Shown: in pieces, positions 17,256 through 26,763 of the stretch
How the letters are laid out: each line of letters starts with the position of its first letter
Position numbering within the stretch: the first letter of the stretch is position 1
DNA from: Methylophilales bacterium
GTDB lineage: Bacteria > Pseudomonadota > Gammaproteobacteria > Burkholderiales > Methylophilaceae
Direction: 5' to 3'
DNA length: 64,000 nucleotides
Assembly: GCA_019823025.1 (NCBI GenBank)
Contig: CP081940.1
Span: 124,001 to 188,000, forward strand
Notes under the pieces: generated by a model
What the model was told of the DNA's origin: nothing
The model's database searches: none
What the model saw: only the letters and a program-made list of their open reading frames with translations
Translations under genes and position numbers: made by a program

Positions 17256-19787
17256 TTAAGTTAAGCGTTCTAGAATATTTTTTTTAAGCTGTTTTATAGT
17301 AGTTTCCTCAACTTTTTTTGAGGTAATAAGAAAAAAATCTTCCGCTCTATTACCTAAGGTATTTATTCTTGCCTTATCAATTTCAAGGCTAAGTTGATTA
17401 ATCTCTCCGCTGATCATGTTCAATAGCCCAGGTCTCGAATCTGTAATAATTTCTAATTCAAATTGTGTGTCATTAATAATTTTATTATTAATGACGGTCT
17501 GGATATCATGGTGTTCGGCCTGCCTTGTCTTTCTTAAAGTTATTTCTTTACTTTCAAATTTACGAGGGATTATTTCAGTTAAACCTTGCTCAAGATTTTG
17601 GAAGAGTTGGTTATAGCTTTCATTTATATTGTTATCATCCAGCACATGAAAAATATCCAACGCATAGTCATGTGAGGTTGTATAAATTTTTGCATCCAGA
17701 ATATCCAATTGGTTTTCATAGAAGAAGTTTGTTATTTTTTCAAATAATGAAGGTTGATTTTTAGAGTAAATAAGAACCTCAATAAAGCTTCCTTTGTGAT
17801 GATGAATTCTTACTATTGGATTATTTGAATGGGTATGTGGCATAAGTAATCGTGTTTGCCAGGCTATTTCGTTGGCATCGAAACGCATGAAGTAATTAAG
17901 ATCAAGCTTCTGCCAAAATTCATCGTAGTGGTTCTTTTTGATTGCATATTTAGAGAGAATTTTAGCCACCTCTTTTTTTCGATCATTCACCATATCAATT
18001 GGTGACTTATGTTGCTCACTTAATAATTTTGTTGTTGATGTGTATAAGTCATAAAGTAGGCTTGCTTTCCATTGGTTCCATACATGCGGGCTTGTACCTC
18101 TTATATCAGCTACTGTGAGGAGATATAGCGCATCAAGATAGGTTTGTGTCCCAACTAAATCTTTAAACTCATGAATTACCTGTGGGTCCGAGATATCACT
18201 TTTTTGTGCAATTTGAGACATTTTTAAATGAGATTTAACAAGCCATCCGACTAGATGAATTTCCTTTTCTGGCAGACACATTTTTTTACAAAATTTTATC
18301 GCTATAAAAAAGCCAAGCTCGGAATGATCTCCGCCTCGACCTTTTGCAATATCGTGAAAAATAGCACCTAAGTACAATAAGTATGGTTTTTTAAATTTAA
18401 GAAATATTTCATGACATTCAGGAAACTCATACTTCAAGCTTACTTTACTAAAGCGTCTGATATTCTCAATAACATTTAAGGTGTGCTCATCCACTGTATA
18501 TATATGGAAGAGGTCGTGCTGCATTTGAGCAACCACTCTCCCAAATGCGGGTATGAAGTTACCTAAAATATTACATTTATTCATTAAGCGTAATGATCGA
18601 TTGACTTTATCGCGACCTGAAATAACTTCGATAAACTTAGATTGATTTATTTTATTGTTTCTAAATTTTTCATTTATAGTCGGTCTGATGTTATTCAAAG
18701 CCTCTAAAAGATTCGCCCCGAATCCTTGCGCCTTGTTTGTTTTTTGGAGGAGGATGAATGGCTCAAAAACATACTTACCAATTATTGGAATATGTTCTTT
18801 ATCTATATCAATTAAATGATTTGAAAGGATAAAAGGAAATTGGTTATTAATTTGAATAGATTTTGAATTATTTGGGTCAAGTTTCTTAAGTAGAATTTCG
18901 TTTAATAATATTATATAATTTACTGATTTATAATAATTTTTCATTAAAACTTCACTAGATTTTTTATTATTCTTTGCCTGGTATCCTAATGCTTTGGATA
19001 GCCTAGCTTGAACATCAAATGTGAGTCTATCGTCAGTAGATTTAGATAAAATATGGAGGAGAATTCGATACTTATTTACCTTATTAGTGGTTAATCTAAT
19101 TTTTTTATATTGATCAGCAGATAAAATTTCCCTCTGTTTTAATTCTTCAAAGGATTTACCTTTATTTTGACTTGCGGCAATCCACAGTATCATTTGTAAA
19201 TCCCTTAGGCCTCCGGGACTTTCTTTAATATTTGGCTCTAGTTGATATGCTGAATCCCTGTATTTGCGGTGCCGAATAGATTGTTCAGCCATTTTTTCTT
19301 TAAAGAACTTTTCGATATTAATTGTTTTATTAATTGTTGTGTTGAATTTTAAGAAAAGATCATGACTTCCAAATATAAGACGCGCTTCAAGCAGGTTGGT
19401 AGCTGTTGATATATCGGCAATAAATTCTTCTTTAACTTCTGCAAGATTTCTAACGCTATGACCAATTTTTAAGCCTATATCCCAGCATTTCGTGATGAAT
19501 TGACTAATGTTTTCATCATTTTCTATACTTTTTTTGCTATTAAGCACCAGTATGTCAACATCGGAATAGGGAAATAACTCATTCCTGCCATAACCGCCAA
19601 CGGCAATGAGCGTATTTTTTTTAGAAACATTACTATCTATCCATAACTTAATGAGCATATTATCAACAATTTCAGTGTGTTTTTTAAGGAATTGTGAGCC
19701 GTTTGTTTTTTTTATGAATTGATTGCAAAGATTTTGGAATTTTCTTTGATAACTTTTTTTCTCAGTAGCTACAGTGTGGGAAGGCAT
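17256..19787 (-). CDS. glnD: Bifunctional [protein-PII] uridylyltransferase/uridylyl-removing enzyme
   Basis: Senses glutamine and adds or removes UMP on PII. The 843 residues have the full layout: nucleotidyltransferase domain (GGYGRNELFPYSDVDILVL near residue 65), HD hydrolase domain (YTVDEHTLNVIENIRR and IFHDIAKGRGGDHSELG, residues 435-500) and two C-terminal ACT domains (for example VLIYSKNQPSLFEKITNFF and ELEIITDSRPGLLNMI). It lies downstream of map, nine bases apart, and is convergent with fumarase, with no terminator visible between them. Confidence 0.96.
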   Translation of the reverse strand: MPSHTVATEKKSYQRKFQNLCNQFIKKTNGSQFLKKHTEIVDNMLIKLWIDSNVSKKNTLIAVGGYGRNELFPYSDVDILVLNSKKSIENDENISQFITKCWDIGLKIGHSVRNLAEVKEEFIADISTATNLLEARLIFGSHDLFLKFNTTINKTINIEKFFKEKMAEQSIRHRKYRDSAYQLEPNIKESPGGLRDLQMILWIAASQNKGKSFEELKQREILSADQYKKIRLTTNKVNKYRILLHILSKSTDDRLTFDVQARLSKALGYQAKNNKKSSEVLMKNYYKSVNYIILLNEILLKKLDPNNSKSIQINNQFPFILSNHLIDIDKEHIPIIGKYVFEPFILLQKTNKAQGFGANLLEALNNIRPTINEKFRNNKINQSKFIEVISGRDKVNRSLRLMNKCNILGNFIPAFGRVVAQMQHDLFHIYTVDEHTLNVIENIRRFSKVSLKYEFPECHEIFLKFKKPYLLYLGAIFHDIAKGRGGDHSELGFFIAIKFCKKMCLPEKEIHLVGWLVKSHLKMSQIAQKSDISDPQVIHEFKDLVGTQTYLDALYLLTVADIRGTSPHVWNQWKASLLYDLYTSTTKLLSEQHKSPIDMVNDRKKEVAKILSKYAIKKNHYDEFWQKLDLNYFMRFDANEIAWQTRLLMPHTHSNNPIVRIHHHKGSFIEVLIYSKNQPSLFEKITNFFYENQLDILDAKIYTTSHDYALDIFHVLDDNNINESYNQLFQNLEQGLTEIIPRKFESKEITLRKTRQAEHHDIQTVINNKIINDTQFELEIITDSRPGLLNMISGEINQLSLEIDKARINTLGNRAEDFFLITSKKVEETTIKQLKKNILERLT

Positions 19788-19796
19788 GAATAAATT

Positions 19797-20591
19797 TTAA
19801 TCTAAAAATGGTGTTGGCGTATCTTTTGATACTGTTAATACCTCATAACCCCCACTTGTGACCAATATTGTATGTTCCCATTGAGCTGATAGGCTTCTAT
19901 CCTTTGTTACAACAGTCCAGTTATCTGGTAGGACTTTGATATCTTTTTTCCCTGCATTTATCATGGGCTCGATTGTAAAAATCATGCCTGCTTCGAGTTT
20001 GAGACCTTCACCTGGAGTGCCATAATGCAGGACCTGTGGTTCATCATGAAATACTTTTCCGATGCCGTGCCCACAAAATTCTCTAACCACACTGTAAGAT
20101 TTTGATTCAGCATAACTTTGAATTGCATGGCCTATATCACCAAGATAAGCACCGGCTTTAACCTCTCTTATCCCTAACCACATAGACTGATAAGTTACTT
20201 CACAAAGTCTTTTTGCTTGAATTGATGGCTCTCCAACAAAAAACATACGACTTGTATCTCCGTGATAACCATTTTTTATAACGGTAATATCAATATTTAC
20301 CACATCACCTTTTTTTAATATTTTTTCTCCAGGAATTCCATGACATATTTGATTATTTACCGATGTACAAATTGATTTTGGGAATGGCGTATGTCCGGGA
20401 GGTGCGTAATTAAGAGGAGCAGGAATAGTCCCTTGCTCATTTGTCATAAAATCATGACATAGGCTATCAATTTTTTCTGTTGTAATACCTGGTTTTATGT
20501 AGGGCGAAATAAAGTCAAGAACTTCAGATGCTAGCTTTCCAGCTATCCGCATCTTTTTTATATCTTCTTGATTATTAATTGTAATTGGCAT
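19797..20591 (-). CDS. map: Methionine aminopeptidase, type I
   Basis: Removes the initiator methionine from nascent proteins. The 264 residues carry all five metal ligands: the two aspartates in VVNIDITVI and YHGDTSRMF, the histidine in GHGIGKVFH, and the glutamates in FTIEPMI and WEHTILV. It is divergent from rpsB and followed by glnD, an arrangement common in beta- and gammaproteobacteria. Confidence 0.97.
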   Translation of the reverse strand: MPITINNQEDIKKMRIAGKLASEVLDFISPYIKPGITTEKIDSLCHDFMTNEQGTIPAPLNYAPPGHTPFPKSICTSVNNQICHGIPGEKILKKGDVVNIDITVIKNGYHGDTSRMFFVGEPSIQAKRLCEVTYQSMWLGIREVKAGAYLGDIGHAIQSYAESKSYSVVREFCGHGIGKVFHDEPQVLHYGTPGEGLKLEAGMIFTIEPMINAGKKDIKVLPDNWTVVTKDRSLSAQWEHTILVTSGGYEVLTVSKDTPTPFLD

Positions 20592-20631
20592 ATTTAATTT
20601 CTTTGAGTTTTATATATAAATTGTTGAAATA

Positions 20632-20640
20632 TGTTATCAT
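20632..20640 (+). promoter_or_regulatory. Extended -10 promoter element of rpsB
   Basis: TGTTATCAT forms an extended -10 (TGn plus TATCAT), followed by a GC-containing discriminator GTTGCCG. There is no convincing -35 hexamer 17 bases upstream, which is common when the extended -10 is present. Transcription would start about 90 bases before rpsB, enough to include the pseudoknot-like leader. Confidence 0.5.
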
Positions 20641-20665
20641 GTTGCCGATTTATTTTTAAAATTTC

Positions 20666-20724
20666 CACTAAGTTTTTTTAAGGGTGCTTAGCATTTTTAA
20701 ACTTAGTGAAGTAATAACCCTTAA
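20666..20724 (+). promoter_or_regulatory. Pseudoknot-like leader of rpsB
   Basis: Two perfect complementary sets interlock. CACTAAGTTT (20666-20675) pairs with AAACTTAGTG (20699-20708). TTAAGGGT (20678-20685), inside the first loop, pairs with ACCCTTAA (20717-20724). The second pairing ends directly against the rpsB Shine-Dalgarno sequence (AGGAG, 20725-20729). This is the layout expected of an autoregulatory leader through which protein S2 blocks its own translation, as known for rpsB in other bacteria. The fold is deduced from base pairing, not tested. Confidence 0.7.
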
Positions 20725-20735
20725 AGGAGAAAACT

Positions 20736-21494
20736 ATGTCTGTTACGATGAGACAAATGCTTGAAGCTGGTGTTCACTTTGGACACCAAACAAGATATTG
20801 GGATCCAAAAATGGCACCGTATATTTTCGGTGACAGAAACAAAATTCATATAATTAATCTTGAAAAAACTCTTCCTATGTTTGAGGAGACGATGAAATAT
20901 GTAAAAACATTGTCAGCAAACAAAGGGCGAATTCTTTTTGTTGCAACAAAAAGACAAGCAAGAGAAATTATTAAAGAAGAGGCCATTAGAGCTGACTGTG
21001 CTTATGTCAACCATCGATGGCTTGGGGGCATGCTAACTAATTTCAAAACAGTTAAGCAATCAATTAAGCGCCTTAATGAATTACAACTTAGTCTAGAAGA
21101 CGGTAGTGTTGATAAAATTACTAAGAAAGAAGCATTAGGAATTAAAAAAGAATATGACAAATTAGAGAGATCAATCGGTGGTATTAAAAATATGAATTCA
21201 CTACCGGATGCAATCTTTGTGATTGATGTTGGTTATGAAAGTGGGGCAGTTGTTGAAGCAACAAAACTAGGGATACCTATCTTGGGTGTAGTTGATACAA
21301 ATAATTCAATTGATGATATTGATTATGTTATTCCAGGTAATGATGACTCAAGTAGAGCAATCAGACTTTATGCAAGAGGAATTGCAGATGCTGTTCTTGA
21401 AGGAAAGAAGAGCGCCATTGATGATTTAGCAAAAATGGTTAAAGAAGAAGACCCTGAAAAAGTTGAACCTAAAACTGAAAAAAATAGCGAATAA
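20736..21494 (+). CDS. rpsB: 30S ribosomal protein S2
   Basis: Structural protein of the small subunit, needed for S1 binding. The 252 residues begin with [22 protein letters not shown] and contain [14 protein letters not shown] and [12 protein letters not shown], diagnostic for S2. It has a strong AAAGGAG site and a structured leader. It is followed 25 bases later by tsf, the universal rpsB-tsf pairing. The acidic C-terminal tail is a usual feature. Confidence 0.99.
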   Translation: MSVTMRQMLEAGVHFGHQTRYWDPKMAPYIFGDRNKIHIINLEKTLPMFEETMKYVKTLSANKGRILFVATKRQAREIIKEEAIRADCAYVNHRWLGGMLTNFKTVKQSIKRLNELQLSLEDGSVDKITKKEALGIKKEYDKLERSIGGIKNMNSLPDAIFVIDVGYESGAVVEATKLGIPILGVVDTNNSIDDIDYVIPGNDDSSRAIRLYARGIADAVLEGKKSAIDDLAKMVKEEDPEKVEPKTEKNSE

Positions 21495-21519
21495 CAAAAT
21501 AATTAGGAGTTTATAAAGT

Positions 21520-22392
21520 ATGGCTGAAATTACAGCAAAAATGGTAATGAGCTTAAGAGCTAAAACTGATGCGCCGATGATGGATTGTAAAAAGGCACTG
21601 AGCGAGGCGGATGGCGATGCCACTCGTGCCGAAGAAATACTTAGAGTTCGTTTCGGAAACAAAGCCTCAAAAGCATCAACGAGAGTCGCAGCAGAAGGAA
21701 TTGTTGCCTGCTTTATTAGAGATGATAAAAAGGCGGGAGTGCTTGTTGAAGTAAATTCTGAAACAGATTTCTGCTCAAAAAATGATGAATTTGTTGCATT
21801 CGTAAAAAAAATCACAAAGGCAGCAGTTGAAAATGACTTAAACGATTCTGAACAATTATCTAATTTATCGATTGATGGTAAAACAGTTGAGGAGATAAGA
21901 ACTGAATTGATAGGTAAAATTGGGGAAAATATTACAATCAGAAGGGTTGAGAAGATAATTGCCAAAGACAATCTTTTTTCGTATAACCACGGAGGAAGAG
22001 TGGGAGTCATTGTTGATATCAAATCATCTGATGAGGTTTTAGGTAAGGATATCGCTATGCATATTGCTGCCACTAAACCTAAAGCTCTTGACCAAAGTGG
22101 TGTCTCTCAGGATTTAATCGATGCTGAAAGAAGGGTGGCGATTGAAAAAGCCAAGGAAGCAGGAAAGCCTGAAGAGATGCTTGAGAAAATAGCAACTGGA
22201 ACAGTTAACAAATTTTTAAAAGAAATTACATTGGTAAATCAAGTATTTGTTAAAGATGAAAAACAAACAATTGAGCAACTTCTTAAAAATAATAATTCAG
22301 CGATAAATGGGTTTAAGTTTTTTATTGTTGGTGAAGGTATTGAGAAAAAAGAGGTTGATTTCGCATCTGAGGTTGCAGCTGCACAACAATAA
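21520..22392 (+). CDS. tsf: Elongation factor Ts
   Basis: Exchanges GDP for GTP on EF-Tu. The 290 residues begin with the UBA-like domain, followed by LRAKTDAPMMDCKKAL and the core motif VEVNSETDFCSKNDEF that contacts EF-Tu. MHIAATKPKAL lies in the second core subdomain. It sits between rpsB and a hairpin terminator before pyrH, so it belongs to the two-gene rpsB-tsf unit. Confidence 0.98.
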   Translation: MAEITAKMVMSLRAKTDAPMMDCKKALSEADGDATRAEEILRVRFGNKASKASTRVAAEGIVACFIRDDKKAGVLVEVNSETDFCSKNDEFVAFVKKITKAAVENDLNDSEQLSNLSIDGKTVEEIRTELIGKIGENITIRRVEKIIAKDNLFSYNHGGRVGVIVDIKSSDEVLGKDIAMHIAATKPKALDQSGVSQDLIDAERRVAIEKAKEAGKPEEMLEKIATGTVNKFLKEITLVNQVFVKDEKQTIEQLLKNNNSAINGFKFFIVGEGIEKKEVDFASEVAAAQQ

Positions 22393-22410
22393 AAAAATTG
22401 TAGTGATTTA

Positions 22411-22443
22411 AAAAAAAGGATTGTTAAGCATTCCTTTTTTTTT
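22411..22443 (+). terminator. Intrinsic terminator after tsf
   Basis: A run of A then GGATTG pairs with CATTCC followed by nine T, with the loop TTAAG and one T-T mismatch in the stem. It lies 20 bases after the tsf stop and before pyrH, so it separates rpsB-tsf from the pyrH group or attenuates read-through. Confidence 0.75.
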
Positions 22444-22473
22444 ATCTAAAACAGTCTAGAATAACGGATAGTT

Positions 22474-23193
22474 ATGAATAAATTAAAATACAAAAGAGTT
22501 CTCTTAAAACTTTCTGGTGAGGCATTAATGGGAAACGATGCATTTGGAGTCAATCCAGAAACTATTAGCAAAATTGTCAGCGAAATCAATCTTATGGTGG
22601 ATTCTGGAGTTGAATTAGCAATTGTAATTGGTGGAGGAAATATTTTTCGAGGCGTAGCACTTGGATCTAAGGGAATGGACCGTGCAACTGCAGACTATAT
22701 GGGTATGCTTGCTACCGTCATGAATGCAATTGCCTTACAAGATGCGATGAAACATATTGGTATTATCAGCAGAGTTCAGTCAGCAATTAAAATTGAGCAA
22801 ATAGTAGAGCCCTATATAAGAGGTAAGGCAATAAGATATATAGAGGATAATAAGGTTGTGATTTTTGCCGCTGGAACTGGCAATCCTTTTTTTACAACTG
22901 ATACGGCAGCAGCTTTAAGAGCTATTGAATTAAACGCTGAAGTTGTTATAAAAGCAACAAAGGTTGAGGGAATTTTTTCAGCTGACCCAGAAAAGGTGAA
23001 AGACGCTAAGTTATTTAAAAAAATTACATTTGATGATGTAATCAGTAATAAATTAAAGGTAATGGATTCAACAGCATTTACGTTATGCAGAGATCAAGGG
23101 ATGCCTATTGCAGTATTAAGTCTATTTAAAAAAAATGCGCTATTAAACTTTATTCATGGCGAAGAAGAGGGGACTTTAGTTACTATAAATTAA
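22474..23193 (+). CDS. pyrH: UMP kinase
   Basis: Phosphorylates UMP to UDP for pyrimidine nucleotide supply. The 239 residues belong to the amino acid kinase fold, not the adenylate kinase fold: [12 protein letters not shown] at the N terminus, [10 protein letters not shown] near residue 50, and [17 protein letters not shown] near residue 135. The PyrH-type lid and UMP-binding residues are in place. It is followed by frr, the usual neighbour, 19 bases downstream. Confidence 0.98.
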   Translation: MNKLKYKRVLLKLSGEALMGNDAFGVNPETISKIVSEINLMVDSGVELAIVIGGGNIFRGVALGSKGMDRATADYMGMLATVMNAIALQDAMKHIGIISRVQSAIKIEQIVEPYIRGKAIRYIEDNKVVIFAAGTGNPFFTTDTAAALRAIELNAEVVIKATKVEGIFSADPEKVKDAKLFKKITFDDVISNKLKVMDSTAFTLCRDQGMPIAVLSLFKKNALLNFIHGEEEGTLVTIN

Positions 23194-23212
23194 AAAAAGA
23201 TGAGGAAATATA

Positions 23213-23767
23213 ATGGAAGAACTATTAACTGACTCAAAGGTTAAGATGCAAAAGACTATTGAGTCTTTTCAAAATAATTTATCAAAAATTAGAACAGGAA
23301 GAGCAAGCACAAGTCTTCTTGATCACATTTCTATTGATTATTATGGAACATTAACCCCATTAAACCAAGTAGCAGCAATTAATGTAGCCGATTCATCAAC
23401 ATTAACCATACAGCCTTATGAAAAAAACTTCTCAGCAGTGATTGAGAAAGTAATCAGAGAAAGTGACCTGGGACTTAATCCTGTTGGTGTGGGAGATTTG
23501 ATAAGAGTACCAATGCCACCTTTAACAGAAGAGAGAAGAAAAGATTTGATTAAAGTGGTTAAATCCGAGGGTGAGAGTAGTAAAATTTCCGTAAGAAATA
23601 TTCGTAGAGACTCAAATGATGAATTAAAAAAATTAACTAAAAATAAAGAAATTAACGAAGATGAGGAAAGAAAACTTCAAGATATTATTCAAAAAAATAC
23701 AGATATGTTTATATCTGAAATAGATTCTATGATAGATATAAAAGAAAAAGATTTATTAACGATATAG
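23213..23767 (+). CDS. frr: Ribosome recycling factor
   Basis: Splits post-termination ribosomes together with EF-G. The 184 residues show the family hallmark stretch KIRTGRASTSLLD near residue 24, LTIQPYEKN near residue 65 and the helical RRKDLIKVVKSEGE region. The start has AGGAAA upstream. The stop at 23765-23767 leaves only a short gap before the uppS reading frame. Confidence 0.98.
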   Translation: MEELLTDSKVKMQKTIESFQNNLSKIRTGRASTSLLDHISIDYYGTLTPLNQVAAINVADSSTLTIQPYEKNFSAVIEKVIRESDLGLNPVGVGDLIRVPMPPLTEERRKDLIKVVKSEGESSKISVRNIRRDSNDELKKLTKNKEINEDEERKLQDIIQKNTDMFISEIDSMIDIKEKDLLTI

Positions 23768-23840
23768 AGTAAAAAAACTGTATTTCTTTAAAAAAAAATT
23801 ACTCAAAAAACATAAAATACCTAAACACATTGCGGTAATT

Positions 23841-24503
23841 ATGGATGGCAATGGTAGATGGGCAAAGAATAAGATGTTGCCAAGGTTGGTCGGTCACAAC
23901 CGAGGCTTGCAATCTGCAAAAAAAATTATTGAATGTTGTATTAAATATAATATTGACACACTTACACTTTATGCATTTAGTACAGAAAATTGGAAAAGAC
24001 CTCTCAAGGAAGTGGACGGCCTCTTAAAACTGTTTTCTGAAACAATTTCAAAAGAATCAAAAAAAATTCATTCGAATAAAATAAAATTAAAATTCATTGG
24101 CGATACCTCCATACTGACAGAACCTCTGCAATTAAAAATAAAAGAGATTGAGAAAGAAACGTCAAGAAATAAAAGGTTAATCCTTAATGTAGCACTAAAT
24201 TATGGTGGGAGGCATGATATTGTTAATTCGGTAAATAGTTTTTACGAGAATAAAAAAAATATAAAAAAAATTACGGAAAAAAATATTAATAATTGCTTAT
24301 ATACAAAGGGACAGCATGATGTCGATTTATTAATTAGAACTGGGGGCCAACAAAGAATGAGTAATTTTTTATTATGGCAGTCGGCATACGCAGAACTTTA
24401 TTTTTCAAAAAAATTATGGCCGGATTTTGACGAAAAAGTATTTGTAAATGCTTTATATTTCTTTCAAAATACTGAAAGAAAATTTGGTTCAATATCAAAT
24501 TAA
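23841..24503 (+). CDS. uppS: Undecaprenyl diphosphate synthase (true N terminus probably upstream)
   Basis: Makes the C55 lipid carrier for peptidoglycan and LPS by cis-condensation of isopentenyl diphosphate. The first visible ATG is in MDGNGRWA, which carries the catalytic aspartate. YAFSTENWKRP and the C-terminal RTGGQQRMSNFLLWQSAYAEL are typical. Homologues have 10-25 residues before MDGNG, and here the frame continues upstream in family-like fashion (YFFKKK, then IPKHIAVI). It has no ATG, GTG or TTG before an in-frame stop at 23757. CTG at 23778 is the best candidate start. The next gene begins three bases after the stop. Confidence 0.93.
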   Translation: MDGNGRWAKNKMLPRLVGHNRGLQSAKKIIECCIKYNIDTLTLYAFSTENWKRPLKEVDGLLKLFSETISKESKKIHSNKIKLKFIGDTSILTEPLQLKIKEIEKETSRNKRLILNVALNYGGRHDIVNSVNSFYENKKNIKKITEKNINNCLYTKGQHDVDLLIRTGGQQRMSNFLLWQSAYAELYFSKKLWPDFDEKVFVNALYFFQNTERKFGSISN

Positions 24504-24505
24504 TC

Positions 24506-25360
24506 ATGATGTTAAAAGAAAGAATTTTATCAGCTGCTATTTTGTTATTTATTTTCTTAGCATCTTTTTTATCAAAAAATCCGCTATATTTTTTAATAAT
24601 TGTTTTTATAGTAAGTGTTATTTTACTTTATGAATTAGGAAAAATATTAAAGCTTAAAAGTCTTGCTTTGATAATTTATTGGATTTTATCTTTAACTCCA
24701 ATTATTTTATTCAATCTATTTATTTTTTTAAATATAAATTATTTTGACCATGAACTTACAATAATTTTATTTAATTTTTCAATTCTTATTAGTTGGGTTA
24801 GTTTATTTTTTTGGTTTTTTCTTGTTCCTATAGATATTAAATATAAAAAAATATCTTCAAATATAAAGTTTCAAATTTTTTATGGCTATTTTTTAGTTAC
24901 GCCAATGGCTCTAGTTACTTTAATAATTTTTATTCAAAATAAACTTTTAATTTTAATTCCTTTTATTATGATTTGGATTGCAGATATTGGAGCTTTTTTT
25001 ATTGGGAAGAAACTAGGAAGAAATAAGTTGGCGAAAATCATAAGTCCAGGTAAAACAATCGAAGGAGCTGTTGGTGGATTTATTTGCAACATTATTTTTG
25101 CTTACATCTTAGCTTATTTCTTTGCATTAAGTTTCTGTATTATGTTAATTTTTGCAATAGTAATAACTTGCCTTAGTATTTTTGGAGATATTTATCAGTC
25201 ATTTCTAAAAAGACAAGCTAATTTAAAAGATAGCGGCTCAATTATACCTGGTCACGGCGGCTTATTTGATAGGTTGGATAGTTTTTGTCCCACCTTACCT
25301 ATATTCTTTTTAATGTATATATATTTCAATACTGATATTGCATTAAAGTCAATAATATGA
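24506..25360 (+). CDS. cdsA: Phosphatidate cytidylyltransferase
   Basis: Integral membrane enzyme making CDP-diacylglycerol from phosphatidic acid and CTP. The 284 residues hold about eight hydrophobic helices. The signature region near the C terminus is present: LGRNKLAKIISPGKTIEG, FLKRQANLKDSG and IPGHGGLFDRLDS. The start is ATG at 24506 or at 24509. It overlaps dxr by four bases. The gene is unusually AT-rich, as expected for a hydrophobic protein in a low-GC genome. Confidence 0.96.
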   Translation: MMLKERILSAAILLFIFLASFLSKNPLYFLIIVFIVSVILLYELGKILKLKSLALIIYWILSLTPIILFNLFIFLNINYFDHELTIILFNFSILISWVSLFFWFFLVPIDIKYKKISSNIKFQIFYGYFLVTPMALVTLIIFIQNKLLILIPFIMIWIADIGAFFIGKKLGRNKLAKIISPGKTIEGAVGGFICNIIFAYILAYFFALSFCIMLIFAIVITCLSIFGDIYQSFLKRQANLKDSGSIIPGHGGLFDRLDSFCPTLPIFFLMYIYFNTDIALKSII

Positions 25361-26523
25361 AAATCATTTCCATTTTAGGTTCTACAGGAAGTATTGGAAA
25401 AAGTACTTTGTCTGTAATTAATCTCCATCCTGAAAGATTTAAAGTATTTGCATTAGGTGGCTTTAATAATATTGATCTATTGTTAGAGCAAACAATTAAA
25501 TTTAAACCAAGTTATATTGTTACTAAAGATTTACCATCAAAAAAACTATTGATTGATAAGCTCAAAGATACAAAATTAGGAACTAAAGTTTTATTTGGTG
25601 AAGCAGGGTACAACTTTATAGCATCTCATGAAGATGTAACAACAGTAATGGCTGCTATTACTGGAAGCGCTGGTTTAATTTCTACAATTGAAGCTGCAAA
25701 GAGTGGCAAACAAATTTTATTAGCAAATAAAGAATCTATGGTTATGGCAGGAAAGCTAATAAATAAGATTTGTTTAGAAAATAACGCATCATTAATTCCT
25801 GTAGATAGCGAACATAACGCTATTTTTCAAGTACTACAATCTAAAAACGACTCTCAAGAGATAAAAAAAATTATTTTAACTGCATCAGGAGGCCCATTTA
25901 GAAGTCATAATCTTAAGAGCCTAAAAAAGGTAACAGTTGAGGAAGCCTTAAATCATCCTAATTGGAAAATGGGGAAGAAGATTTCAATTGATTCAGCAAC
26001 AATGATGAATAAGGGACTTGAGGTTATTGAAGCTTCACATCTTTTTAGACTTAATATGGATAAAATAGAAGTTGTTATGCACCCACAAAGTATTATTCAT
26101 TCATTTGTTGAGTTTATTGACGGAAGCTCACTTAGTCAACTTGGTAGTCCTGATATGAGGGTTCCTATAGCCTATGCGCTTAGCTATCCAGACAGAATTT
26201 TCTCTGGTGTGGATGGTGTTTTGCTTGATAAATTACCAAATCTTGAGTTTTTTAAGCCTAATTTAGACATATTTCCATGCCTAGATCTTGCTTATCAATG
26301 TTTGGCTGAAGGTGACGTGCATTGTATTTACTTAAATGCGGCTAATGAGGTTGCTGTTGAGGCCTTTTTATCAGAAAAAATAAATTTCACACAAATTTCA
26401 GTATTAATTGAAAAAACACTTTTCAAAGCTGAATCTATAGCTATAAATTCAGTTAAACATATTCTTGAGATCGATAATTTAGCGAGAATGGAATCAAATA
26501 AAATTTTAAATAATTTCTTTTAA
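25357..26523 (+). CDS. dxr: 1-deoxy-D-xylulose 5-phosphate reductoisomerase
   Basis: Second step of the MEP isoprenoid pathway, reducing DXP to MEP with NADPH. The 388 residues include the NADPH motif GSTGSIGKSTL, ANKESMVMAG, the metal and substrate residues in VDSEHNAIFQ, and the catalytic-loop motifs SGGPFR and HPNWKMGKKISIDSATMMNKG. It follows cdsA with a four-base overlap. It is not followed by rseP, as it would be in most beta- and gammaproteobacteria. Confidence 0.98.
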   Translation: MKIISILGSTGSIGKSTLSVINLHPERFKVFALGGFNNIDLLLEQTIKFKPSYIVTKDLPSKKLLIDKLKDTKLGTKVLFGEAGYNFIASHEDVTTVMAAITGSAGLISTIEAAKSGKQILLANKESMVMAGKLINKICLENNASLIPVDSEHNAIFQVLQSKNDSQEIKKIILTASGGPFRSHNLKSLKKVTVEEALNHPNWKMGKKISIDSATMMNKGLEVIEASHLFRLNMDKIEVVMHPQSIIHSFVEFIDGSSLSQLGSPDMRVPIAYALSYPDRIFSGVDGVLLDKLPNLEFFKPNLDIFPCLDLAYQCLAEGDVHCIYLNAANEVAVEAFLSEKINFTQISVLIEKTLFKAESIAINSVKHILEIDNLARMESNKILNNFF

Positions 26524-26734
26524 ATCAATATTTTATTTAAATTATATGAAGTATTTTATTAAATAAATATTAACAAAAAAGTACTCCATGCCGCCTTAAA
26601 TTAATGTTTTTTATACGTTTTATGTAAATTATGTTTGATTGATTATCTAAGGCTAATAATTTTTAAAGATACTTTATTTTATACTTAAGTATTTATAATT
26701 TCATTAATTCTCAATGACTTAAGGGAAATATTAG

Positions 26735-26763
26735 TTTTGATATCGTAAATTGCAGTATATAAT
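26735..26763 (+). promoter_or_regulatory. Promoter upstream of bamA
   Basis: A perfect -10 TATAAT (26758-26763) lies 17 bases after TTTTGA (26735-26740) and 15 after TTGATA. It sits 27 bases before the bamA start, in the 267-base gap where rseP is usually found. This would give bamA-skp-lpxD and the genes that follow their own transcript. The rest of the gap holds no gene-like frame. Confidence 0.55.

Noticed and set aside
21426..22073. 215-codon frame on the minus strand opposite tsf
   Set aside because: It mirrors the codon pattern of tsf, with a low-complexity serine/isoleucine-rich product, no ribosome site and no family motif.
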